A DNA stretch of 9,772 nt from Planctomycetaceae bacterium. Lineage in GTDB: Bacteria > Planctomycetota > Planctomycetia > Pirellulales > Pirellulaceae. Below are positions 1 to 7,353 of this stretch, in pieces (position 1 is the stretch's first letter; every line of letters starts with the position of its first letter). The translations under genes were made by a program, and so were the position numbers. Location: the NCBI GenBank assembly GCA_024642765.1, contig JAHEAM010000118.1, positions 1 through 9,772 on the forward strand. The letters are read 5' to 3'. Below the pieces are notes generated by a model. The model was not told the origin of the DNA and ran no database searches. It saw nothing but the letters and a program-made list of their open reading frames with translations.

Positions 1-674
1 ACTCGGTAGGCCACGATTGCAAGGAAAACCATACAACCCAAGTAAATGACAATAGCCATAATCAAGCTGATTTGTTCCGGTTTCAATCCGGTGACTTCGA
101 GGAATTTGTCAGCAAACAGGATGATAACCACCCCAATTCCTGCAAGCACCGTCAATACAAAACCAGCGAGCAATGCAATCAGAATCGACTCGCTGCCGTC
201 GCCAAAATCTTCATCATCTGAAGTGAATGGTGTATCGGCGATTTCGCGTTCTGCTCTTGCGAGACGTTTTTGGCCGTCTGTCATGCCTTCGTCTTGATCG
301 TCCTCGAGTTCACCTAGAACGGCGGTTTGGAGTCTTTCGCCAGTTGTGGCATTGTAGCCACATTCGATACAAACTACGGCACTTCGGCTCATCGGGGCGT
401 AGCAATTCGGGCAGGTTGGACCTGTAGGTTTGCTTTCCACGCCGGCTTCGTCCAGTAAATCCAGCAGTGGATTGTGACGGGCCTTGGGTGGGTCTGATTT
501 GGCCATTGAAGTCGACGCGGGCTTTGCCTTCGATGCAACCGCCGGCTTAGCGGATTGAGCTACCGGGATCTTCATCGGCTTTTTGCATTTGGGGCATTTT
601 ACCAATCTACCGCCAAATTCGTCCCGAACCGTGACGGATTGAGAGCAATTACCACAAGTTGCCGAAATAGCCAT
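1..674 (-). CDS. Zinc-ribbon, two-helix membrane protein (partial, C-terminus off the left edge)
   Basis: The minus-strand frame is open from an ATG at 674 to the window edge, giving 224 codons with no stop. Residues 7-30 form a zinc ribbon (C7-x2-C10, C27-x2-C30). Residues 88-105 form a second one (C88-x2-C91, C102-x2-C105) followed by GYNATTG, a CxxCGYN..TG pattern I associate with planctomycete proteins. A low-complexity Ala/Lys/Pro linker (38-65) joins them. An acidic segment (122-162) precedes two hydrophobic helices at about 163-187 and 203-222. The protein is therefore probably membrane-anchored with the cysteine-rich domain on the cytoplasmic side. An AAAGGA purine run lies about 11 bases before the ATG. 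The gene is transcribed away from groES across a 541-bp gap. I do not recognise a specific function; a metal-binding structural or regulatory role is only a guess. That the frame is a real gene is well supported by the paired cysteine motifs. Confidence 0.85.
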   Translation of the reverse strand, partial: MAISATCGNCSQSVTVRDEFGGRLVKCPKCKKPMKIPVAQSAKPAVASKAKPASTSMAKSDPPKARHNPLLDLLDEAGVESKPTGPTCPNCYAPMSRSAVVCIECGYNATTGERLQTAVLGELEDDQDEGMTDGQKRLARAEREIADTPFTSDDEDFGDGSESILIALLAGFVLTVLAGIGVVIILFADKFLEVTGLKPEQISLIMAIVIYLGCMVFLAIVAYR

Positions 675-753
675 CTTGCCAAATTTCCTTTTATTAAACG
701 TTTCGCGTATTGGTTATGGATTTATTGACTAGTTTTGGCGTTTGATGGAAGCC

Positions 754-766
754 GCGGATTTTCCGC
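754..766. repeat. Short perfect hairpin GCGGA-TTT-TCCGC
   Basis: A 5-bp perfect stem with a 3-base loop lies 80 bases upstream of the zinc-ribbon gene start. On the minus strand it would sit in a leader of that gene if transcription starts beyond 811. No T run follows on either strand, so it is not a standard terminator. Confidence 0.5.
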
Positions 767-778
767 AACAACCAAACA

Positions 779-811
779 CCGCCAAATTTGTTCAAGTCAA
801 TAAATTTGCGG
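779..811. repeat. Long hairpin, arms CCGCCAAATTT / AAATTTGCGG
   Basis: The arms at 779-789 and 802-811 pair over 10 bp with one bulged C and enclose a 12-base loop that contains GTTCAA. It lies just beyond the 754-766 hairpin on the leader side of the minus-strand zinc-ribbon gene. It could be a transcript structure or a protein-binding dyad; sequence alone does not separate these. Confidence 0.5.
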
Positions 812-935
812 CCAAAAAAGACAATTGATAATTGCCAACGCTTTTGCCTAACGGCTAATTGATGAATCAGTTCCATTTTCGTTTATTATGAGCCTAACTT
901 CGCGGCTGTCAATTTGTCACGAAAACGTATGTTTC

Positions 936-964
936 TTGAACATAATGACGTAGTCTTAGTTCAA
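936..964. promoter_or_regulatory. Inverted repeat TTGAAC-N17-GTTCAA upstream of groES
   Basis: Two perfect 6-bp arms are separated by 17 bp. The same half-site recurs at 790-795 (GTTCAA) and, as 5-bp arms, at 1060-1072. The recurrence suggests a regulator-binding site for groESL or for the divergent gene. The identity of any regulator is unknown, and the assignment is inference from repetition and position. Confidence 0.35.
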
Positions 965-984
965 AATCGAATAAGGTCGTCTTT

Positions 985-1002
985 AAAATCTAGATTTTTT
1001 TT
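985..1002. repeat. 14-bp AT palindrome AAAATCTAGATTTT followed by T run
   Basis: Positions 985-998 are a perfect palindrome, and the T run continues to 1002. With no loop and few G-C pairs it would be a poor terminator. It could be a protein-binding dyad or a bent, easily melted stretch. Confidence 0.4.
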
Positions 1003-1059
1003 GTTTCGGGCGTGAATCAGGGCCGAACGGCAACATTTTATTACCTCAACCTTCTTTTT

Positions 1060-1072
1060 TGAACAGCGTTCA
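1060..1072. promoter_or_regulatory. Palindrome TGAAC-AGC-GTTCA upstream of groES
   Basis: Two 5-bp arms are separated by 3 bp, 144 bp before the groES start. The half-site matches the 936-964 inverted repeat. It resembles a DinR/LexA-type GAAC...GTTC dyad, but the spacer is 3 rather than 4, so a LexA assignment is not supported. It is a candidate operator only. Confidence 0.35.
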
Positions 1073-1205
1073 TTGGCACACGGTTTGCCTTCTATCAACA
1101 ATTAAGCATCGTAACGCGCAATAATGTCAGGCCAAAGATTCATTGTTAGTCTTTGGGGGCATTTTTTTGTTATGGCAATCCAAATCGTGGACATTTTTGA
1201 TAGAC

Positions 1206-1210
1206 GGAGG
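1206..1210 (+). promoter_or_regulatory. Ribosome binding site of groES (GGAGG)
   Basis: A strong GGAGG sits 5 bases before the ATG at 1216. It fixes the groES start upstream of the KTSSA repeats, so the repeat extension is translated and not part of the leader. Confidence 0.85.
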
Positions 1211-1215
1211 ATTAT

Positions 1216-1572
1216 ATGGCCGCCACAGCCACAAAGAAAACAAGTTCAGCGAAAACAAGTTCAGCGAAAACAAGTTCAGCAGTCAAATTGCAACCTTTAG
1301 GCGATCGTGTGGTTGCTCGACGAGACGAGTCAGATCAGTTAACTGCTGGTGGATTGGTGTTGCCGGACTCGGCGAAAGACAAGCCGACACGTGGAGTTGT
1401 CGTGAGTGTTGGCGAAGGCAAATTGAACAAAAACGGCACTCGTACCGCCTTGCAGGTCAAGGCTGGAGATCGCATTTTGTTCACGACTTATGGTCCTGAC
1501 GAAATCAAAATGGGCGATGAGACATTGTTGTTGATGCGTGAAGACGACATTCTTGCGATTGTTGAAGGCTAG
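1216..1572 (+). CDS. groES: Co-chaperonin GroES (Hsp10) with repetitive N-terminal extension
   Basis: The 118-aa product caps the GroEL folding chamber as a cytoplasmic heptamer. The canonical domain begins at about residue 23 (VKLQPLGDRVV). Residues 38-58 correspond to the mobile loop that contacts GroEL, with a hydrophobic GGLVLP tripeptide region at 45-50. The domain ends in the expected DDILAIVEG. GroES proteins are usually about 95-100 residues; the extra length is an N-terminal extension of about 22 residues, rich in Ala, Thr, Lys and Ser, with KTSSA repeated three times. The start is fixed by a GGAGG 5 bases upstream. The gene is first in a two-gene operon, and groEL starts 130 bp downstream, a longer gap than is typical. 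No CIRCE or clear heat-shock promoter is seen upstream. The identification is secure; the role of the extension is unknown. Confidence 0.97.
   Translation: MAATATKKTSSAKTSSAKTSSAVKLQPLGDRVVARRDESDQLTAGGLVLPDSAKDKPTRGVVVSVGEGKLNKNGTRTALQVKAGDRILFTTYGPDEIKMGDETLLLMREDDILAIVEG
1236..1280 (+). repeat. Three perfect 15-bp tandem repeats inside groES
   Basis: The unit GAAAACAAGTTCAGC occurs at 1236-1250, 1251-1265 and 1266-1280 with no mismatch. Each unit spans one KTSSA pentapeptide in frame. Perfect nucleotide identity, including synonymous positions, points to recent slippage or duplication and to possible copy-number variation between strains. Each unit also contains GTTCA, the half-site seen in the upstream region. 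Confidence 0.95.
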
Positions 1573-1576
1573 TATT

Positions 1577-1645
1577 TTGGCAGGTTCGCCGCGCAGGCTT
1601 AAAAAGCAGGCGTCCATTAGTCGGCAACTGTACGATTACTGCCAA
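1577..1645 (+). repeat. groES-groEL intercistronic inverted repeat
   Basis: Perfect 7-bp arms TTGGCAG (1577-1583) and CTGCCAA (1639-1645) bracket a segment with nested CGCC/GGCG (1587-1590, 1609-1612) and GCTT/AAGC pairings. Together they could fold the intercistronic RNA into a multi-part stem. There is no T run after the outer stem, so it is not a terminator. An mRNA processing or stability element is possible. Confidence 0.4.
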
Positions 1646-1663
1646 CATGAATACATTCGCTAA

Positions 1664-3319
<1,656 letters not shown>

Positions 3320-3366
3320 TCTCAATTGGCAATGAATTCTGTTCATTGTTGGAAGACAAAAAAAGT

Positions 3367-3403
3367 AAGCCGATGGTTGTGTTTTACAGCCATCGGCTTT
3401 TTT
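3367..3403 (+). terminator. Intrinsic terminator of the groESL operon
   Basis: A 14-bp stem (3367-3380 with 3386-3399, one G-U pair) has a 5-base loop GTTTT and is followed by six T (3398-3403). It begins 48 bases after the groEL stop. It is a textbook factor-independent terminator and separates the operon from the small downstream gene. Confidence 0.93.
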
Positions 3404-3528
3404 GTTTGCCGGAAGGCATCTTTTAACATGCCGATTGAGGCCCTTGAAGAATTTGCAGCGATTGCCTCTTTGAACTATCATTTTTAGGACGTGCAAGGTA
3501 TTCGCTTTTCAAAGTGGTTGTATGAGAA

Positions 3529-3789
3529 ATGATTGAACGTGATCTCTTTGTCGGTGCGGTGTCGATTGGGTTGGGGGTGTCCCTGTTGTTTTTCGCGTTG
3601 ACCGATCACAAGGGCTATTTTGAAATGCGAAGTCCGTCGGCGATGGTGCGTTTTTTGGGACGCACGCGAGCCCGTTGTCTGATAGGGTTTGTTGGGGTCT
3701 GTTTAGTTGGATTTTCGGGGCGTGTGTTGTATTCGGCTTGGGGCGCTGAAGCTATTTCGCAAGAGACATGGCGTTCGTCCAGTCGTTGA
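3529..3789 (+). CDS. Small two-helix membrane protein, Imm17-like pattern
   Basis: The 86-aa product has hydrophobic helices at about residues 7-24 and 50-66 and a basic linker FLGRTRARC (42-50) between them. The layout is hydrophobic helix, short loop, basic segment with Gly-Arg...Ala-Arg, then a second glycine-rich helix. It resembles the Imm17 family of predicted two-helix immunity proteins. That resemblance is from memory of the pattern and is not a search result. No toxin gene lies beside it: groEL is upstream behind a terminator and a kinase converges downstream with a 33-bp gap. No good ribosome binding site precedes the ATG at 3529, and a short overlapping ATG frame at 3522 stops at once, so the start is uncertain. 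The membrane-protein composition makes a real gene likely, but the function is unknown. Confidence 0.6.
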   Translation: MIERDLFVGAVSIGLGVSLLFFALTDHKGYFEMRSPSAMVRFLGRTRARCLIGFVGVCLVGFSGRVLYSAWGAEAISQETWRSSSR

Positions 3790-3822
3790 ATTCAGGTTGA
3801 ATTTCAAGTAACAGACAACCTT

Positions 3823-5484
3823 TTATTGTTGGTCGGCATCGATGACGACTCGAGTTTGGTACCATCGATCGTGCAAACTCGTGCCATTACCAAAAAACAT
3901 CATGTAGGTCATTTCGATCAGCGTGAACAGGGTGACGCCAATCAATAAAACCGGCATCCATAAATCGGAATACTGATGAAGCGGAAGGTTGATCACCGAA
4001 ATCAACATCCAAACCCAAGCCATTCGCAGGACGCTACGTCCCATCAAAACGCGGCGTGATGGGCGCAAGCCATGTTGATTAACAACCCGAATGTGCATGA
4101 GCGCGCGTCCAAGGCTTTGCCGCCAATAGCCCATCGAAAGCGTGTAGAAAACGATTGGCGCGAAGCATAAAAGGGTAAGAGCCAACTTGAACATGATCCA
4201 CAACAGTTCGCCATACCATGGTACGTTCGAATCCCAAAAGCTGAGCCAGCCAATTCCGTTCATCTGAAACGATTTCGATACATAAGAAGAGACGAAAAAG
4301 CTGCCGATTTGAATCGCGAGAAATGCAACGATCACCATTCCATAATCAATTGTTGCCGCAATGACTCTCGGCAAAGATCGAGCGGGTGTCGATTGCGCTG
4401 GAGCAACACGAATAAGAGCTTTCGATAGTTCCTCGTATGTAGAAAAACGTTTGGCGGGATCGCGAGCAAGCATTCGACCCAAAAGCTCTCGCCACGACTC
4501 AGGGTAATCTTCTGGCCAAGGATTTGGGAATGTCAATTCGGTGGTTTCGTGAGAGCGAGCCCATTCTGATATCGAGTTTCCAGAGAGCGTTACTGGCCTG
4601 CGTCTGAATGACATTTCATAAAGAGTTACGCCCAGTGCGTAAATATCGCTTTGGATCGATGGCGATTGTCCGCTCAAAACTTCCGGCGCAAGATAATTAG
4701 GTGTGCCGCCGATCGATTTGTCTTCGATGGAGGAGGCACTGCGGGCCATTCCGAAATCGCTTAACTTTGCAATTCCATTTTCCTGGATCAAAATGTTTGA
4801 GGGTTTAATATCGCCATGAATGATATCCAATTCGTGCGATACGCGCAGTGCTTCGGTGATTTGCCAACCCACATGAACGATGTCGAAGAAAGTCAGTGTG
4901 TCGGTTGACATGCGATCCGAAAGTGTCTTGCCAGGCACGAGTTCCATGGCCAGAAACGGTTCACCATCTTGTTTGCCGACGTAATAGATCGAAACGATAT
5001 TCGGATGGTTGACGCGGGCCTGGGCAACCGCTTCCTGCAGCAAACGCTCGACTTCTTGTGTGCCAACTCTCGCACTTTTCGATAGGACCTTGACCGCTAC
5101 ATAGCGATGCAGGGACTTGTCAAGGGCACGATAAACGTGTCCCATTCCGCCGCTTCCCAGGGTTGACACGATTTCGAAGTGACCTAACGATTTTCCCAAG
5201 AGTTCTTGATTGGTTTCGGTTGCCTGGATATCAAAATCACAGTGCGACAAATGCTTGGAATTATCGATTGCCAGCGTTTGGGACAATTCATGATTGAGCA
5301 CTTTTGCTGGAATCGTTCGGTGGCATTCGTGACAGGTACCACCAGTTTCGGTATTGAGGCTCAATAGTTTTCCGCAGGTGCAACGAAAGTTGACCGTTTT
5401 GCCGGAATCCATGGGTTGGGTTTTGTCGCCATCCATTCGGTAAGTGGAAAACCTATGCTTTTTTGGGGCCAAATCGACAAACAT
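3823..5484 (-). CDS. Membrane Ser/Thr protein kinase with zinc-ribbon N-terminus and RDD C-terminus
   Basis: The 553-aa product is a Hanks-type kinase predicted to sit in the inner membrane and phosphorylate Ser/Thr residues. Residues 35-54 carry four cysteines (C35, C37, C51, C54) in a putative zinc ribbon. The kinase domain spans about 103-360: glycine loop GSGGMG (110-115), VAVK with K132, catalytic loop HGDIKPSN (223-230, D225, N230), DFG (243-245) and APE (266-268). From about 370 an RDD-like domain follows, with R373, D380, four hydrophobic helices (about 381-398, 427-446, 487-503, 510-531) and a closing SLHDRWYQTRVV. The Arg of the usual HRD is Gly, which classes it as a non-RD kinase; the other catalytic residues are intact. 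No good ribosome binding site precedes M1, and M17 or M25 are possible starts. An intrinsic terminator separates it from the aldehyde dehydrogenase upstream, so it probably has its own promoter. Its substrate is unknown. Confidence 0.93.
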   Translation of the reverse strand: MFVDLAPKKHRFSTYRMDGDKTQPMDSGKTVNFRCTCGKLLSLNTETGGTCHECHRTIPAKVLNHELSQTLAIDNSKHLSHCDFDIQATETNQELLGKSLGHFEIVSTLGSGGMGHVYRALDKSLHRYVAVKVLSKSARVGTQEVERLLQEAVAQARVNHPNIVSIYYVGKQDGEPFLAMELVPGKTLSDRMSTDTLTFFDIVHVGWQITEALRVSHELDIIHGDIKPSNILIQENGIAKLSDFGMARSASSIEDKSIGGTPNYLAPEVLSGQSPSIQSDIYALGVTLYEMSFRRRPVTLSGNSISEWARSHETTELTFPNPWPEDYPESWRELLGRMLARDPAKRFSTYEELSKALIRVAPAQSTPARSLPRVIAATIDYGMVIVAFLAIQIGSFFVSSYVSKSFQMNGIGWLSFWDSNVPWYGELLWIMFKLALTLLCFAPIVFYTLSMGYWRQSLGRALMHIRVVNQHGLRPSRRVLMGRSVLRMAWVWMLISVINLPLHQYSDLWMPVLLIGVTLFTLIEMTYMMFFGNGTSLHDRWYQTRVVIDADQQ

Positions 5485-5509
5485 TGATGAGTGGCATTAT
5501 GACACAAAG

Positions 5510-5555
5510 GAAACGAAAAATGAAACGGGGACAACTTGCGATCAAGTGCCCCCGT
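5510..5555 (-). terminator. Intrinsic terminator downstream of the aldehyde dehydrogenase gene
   Basis: On the minus strand an ACGGGG...CCCCGT stem (5525-5530 with the 5550-5555 arm), extended by CACTTG/CAAGT pairing with small mismatches, has an ATCG-like loop and is followed by the T-rich stretch TTTCATTTTTCGTTT. It lies 42 bases after the dehydrogenase stop and before the kinase gene, so the two are probably transcribed separately. Confidence 0.8.
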
Positions 5556-5596
5556 CTGCGTTTCGATATTAGAGATTTCATCGAAGCCAATTTGAA

Positions 5597-7081
5597 TTAG
5601 TCCATCGCGATAGTAACGGTTTTTGTTTCGAGGTAAGGCTTGAGACCTTCTTCGCCCAACTCTCGACCTTGCCCCGACATTTTGAATCCGCCGAACGGAG
5701 CGGCGGCGTCGAACACGTCGTAGCAATTCACCCAAACCGTACCGGCCCTGACAGAGGCTGCAAACTTATGAGCCTTGCCGATATCCCGCGTCCAAACTGC
5801 AGCGGCCAGTCCGAAGATCGTGTTGTTGGCGCGAGTGACAAGGTCATCCATGTTTTTGAATTTCAATACGGACATTACGGGTCCAAAGATTTCCTTTTGG
5901 GCAATATCCATATCGTCACTTACGTTTGTAAACAAAGTTGGTTCGATAAAGAAGCCACGATCGCCGTGCCGGACACCACCTGTGACACATTCGGCTCCCT
6001 CGGACTTGCCCTTTTCGATTAGGCCCATGATCTTGTCGAATTGAGCCTTGTCGACTTGGGGGCCCTGCTCAGTTGTCGGATCAAGCGGATCACCTATGCG
6101 TCGCTCGCGATTCATAGCAGTAAGTCGCGAGACGAATTCATCATGGATATCTTCTTGGACGAAAACACGACTGCCGGCACAACAACATTGGCCTTGGTTG
6201 AAGTACAGCCCAAAGTGAGCTCCTTTGATTGCAGCGTCCATATCGGCGTCATTGAAGATCACGTTGGGACTTTTGCCGCCCAGTTCGAAGGTCAATCGTT
6301 TCAATGATTCGGCGGCATTTCGCATAATGATTTGCGCTGTGAGGTGCTCACCCGTGAAGGCAACTTTGTCGACGCCGCGATGTTCTACGATGGCACCACC
6401 AGCTGTGGGGCCAAAGCCTGGAATGACGTTGATCACGCCGGGCGGAAAACCCGCTCGTTGTGCGAGGTCTGCCATCTTAAGGCAAGTTAAGGGTGTTTGT
6501 TCTGCTGGTTTCATTACGATCGTGCAACCTGCGGCAAGGGCTGGGCCCCATTTCCAGGCCGCCATCAACAATGGAAAATTCCAAGGGATGATTTGTCCGA
6601 CAACACCAACAGGCTCTTTGCGGGTATAGCAAAAATAGTTTCCATCGATGGGGATGGTTTGGCCATGGATTTTGTCCGCGTAACCCGCGTAATAGCGTAA
6701 GCATTGAATGACGAGCGGCACGTCGGCGGCGCGTGAGTCCGCAATCGGCTTGCCGTTGTCGAGAGATTCTAGTGCCGCGATTTCATCAAAATTCTCTTCG
6801 ATCAAGTCGGCAAGCTTGAACATAAGGCGACCGCGTTGGCGGGCTGACATGGATTTCCAAGGACCGGATTCAAGTGCCTTGCGAGCTGCCTTGACAGCGG
6901 CGTCCACGTCCGCAGCATCGCCTTCGGCGATGTCTGCGATTTTTTCTTCCGTTGCGGGACAGACTGTTGCAAAAGTCTTTCCGCTTTTCGCGGGAACCCA
7001 TTTTCCGTCAATAAAGCAATCGGTGTGCTCGATCTTGGGGCGAGAAAATGCTTTCGAAGGTTTTTCTGTTACCGTTGCCAT
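5597..7081 (-). CDS. NAD-type aldehyde dehydrogenase (ALDH1/2-like)
   Basis: The product oxidises aldehydes to carboxylic acids with NAD(P)+ in the cytoplasm. From the chosen start it has 494 residues, the normal family length. Visible motifs are [10 protein letters not shown] with N168, VMKPAEQTP with K191, ELGGKSPN with general base E266, [12 protein letters not shown] with catalytic C300 (the middle Cys, as in mammalian ALDH1/2), KEIFGPV with E397, and the late [13 protein letters not shown] motif. The start is placed at 7081 because CAGGAG ends 8 bases before it. A longer in-frame start at 7168 would fall inside the -35 box of the likely promoter. Odd point: the cofactor-loop motif usually read FTGSTxxG is FTGEHLTAQ here (242-250), so the Ser-Thr and second Gly are absent while all catalytic residues remain. 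The physiological aldehyde cannot be told from sequence. Confidence 0.95.
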   Translation of the reverse strand: MATVTEKPSKAFSRPKIEHTDCFIDGKWVPAKSGKTFATVCPATEEKIADIAEGDAADVDAAVKAARKALESGPWKSMSARQRGRLMFKLADLIEENFDEIAALESLDNGKPIADSRAADVPLVIQCLRYYAGYADKIHGQTIPIDGNYFCYTRKEPVGVVGQIIPWNFPLLMAAWKWGPALAAGCTIVMKPAEQTPLTCLKMADLAQRAGFPPGVINVIPGFGPTAGGAIVEHRGVDKVAFTGEHLTAQIIMRNAAESLKRLTFELGGKSPNVIFNDADMDAAIKGAHFGLYFNQGQCCCAGSRVFVQEDIHDEFVSRLTAMNRERRIGDPLDPTTEQGPQVDKAQFDKIMGLIEKGKSEGAECVTGGVRHGDRGFFIEPTLFTNVSDDMDIAQKEIFGPVMSVLKFKNMDDLVTRANNTIFGLAAAVWTRDIGKAHKFAASVRAGTVWVNCYDVFDAAAPFGGFKMSGQGRELGEEGLKPYLETKTVTIAMD

Positions 7082-7089
7082 GAACATTG

Positions 7090-7095
7090 CTCCTG
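7090..7095 (-). promoter_or_regulatory. Ribosome binding site of the aldehyde dehydrogenase (CAGGAG)
   Basis: CAGGAG on the minus strand lies 8 bases before the ATG at 7081 and only 2 before the alternative ATG at 7087, so it favours the 7081 start. Confidence 0.75.
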
Positions 7096-7138
7096 ATTGC
7101 AAAAATTGAAACGTGTAGTGACTTTCGCACCCAACAGA

Positions 7139-7168
7139 ATTGTAATCGATTGAAGAACTAGTTGGCAA
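7139..7168 (-). promoter_or_regulatory. Sigma-70-like promoter of the aldehyde dehydrogenase
   Basis: On the minus strand TTGCCA (7163-7168) matches the -35 consensus at 5 of 6 positions. TACAAT (7139-7144) matches the -10 consensus at 5 of 6. The spacer is 18 bp. Transcription would start near 7132 and leave a leader of about 50 bases before the ATG at 7081. Consensus match is the only evidence. Confidence 0.5.
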
Positions 7169-7353
7169 TCAAGTGTGCGCCAATCGTGAAATTTGAGTGC
7201 ACCTAGGAATCCAACCATTTGCGTCGATTGTGATTTTTGAAATGGAATCGGGATTTGTGGCGATATCTGTCGGAGTAGAAAAATGGGCTTCCAAGAAATG
7301 CCTAAACGAGTGCCACACACTCTTTGGAATGGGCATCAAACGATTCATTCTCG

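Larger units (their letters stand above)
675..1215. other. Divergent intergenic region between the zinc-ribbon gene and groES
   Basis: These 541 bp contain no gene I can support. They hold two hairpins (754-766, 779-811), a TTGAAC/GTTCAA inverted repeat (936-964), an AT palindrome followed by a T run (985-1002) and a TGAAC-AGC-GTTCA palindrome (1060-1072). I looked for CIRCE (TTAGCACTC-N9-GAGTGCTAA) and for a sigma-32 type promoter ahead of groES and found neither. No convincing -35/-10 pair with normal spacing is visible either. The region must carry promoters for both flanking genes, so those promoters are probably non-canonical. Confidence 0.7.

Noticed and set aside
694..876. 60-residue minus-strand frame rich in Lys/Arg ahead of the zinc-ribbon gene
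   Set aside because: It has no ribosome binding site at usable spacing and no domain-like pattern, and it spans the hairpin-rich leader. Probably chance.
1060..1072. LexA/DinR box
   Set aside because: The spacer between GAAC and GTTC is 3 rather than 4, and the flanks do not match; kept only as a generic dyad.
675..1215. CIRCE element or sigma-32 promoter for groESL
   Set aside because: No GCACTC-type dyad and no CTTGAA...CCCCAT pair with correct spacing. The CTTGAA at 935-940 lacks a matching -10.
5361..5735. 124-residue minus-strand frame spanning the kinase start and the ALDH terminator
   Set aside because: It reads Arg-rich shadow sequence of ALDH and the kinase in another frame and crosses a terminator.
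7082..7168. Longer aldehyde dehydrogenase start adding 29 residues
   Set aside because: The start codon would lie in the -35 box of the likely promoter, the extra residues do not look like ALDH, and CAGGAG points to the ATG at 7081.
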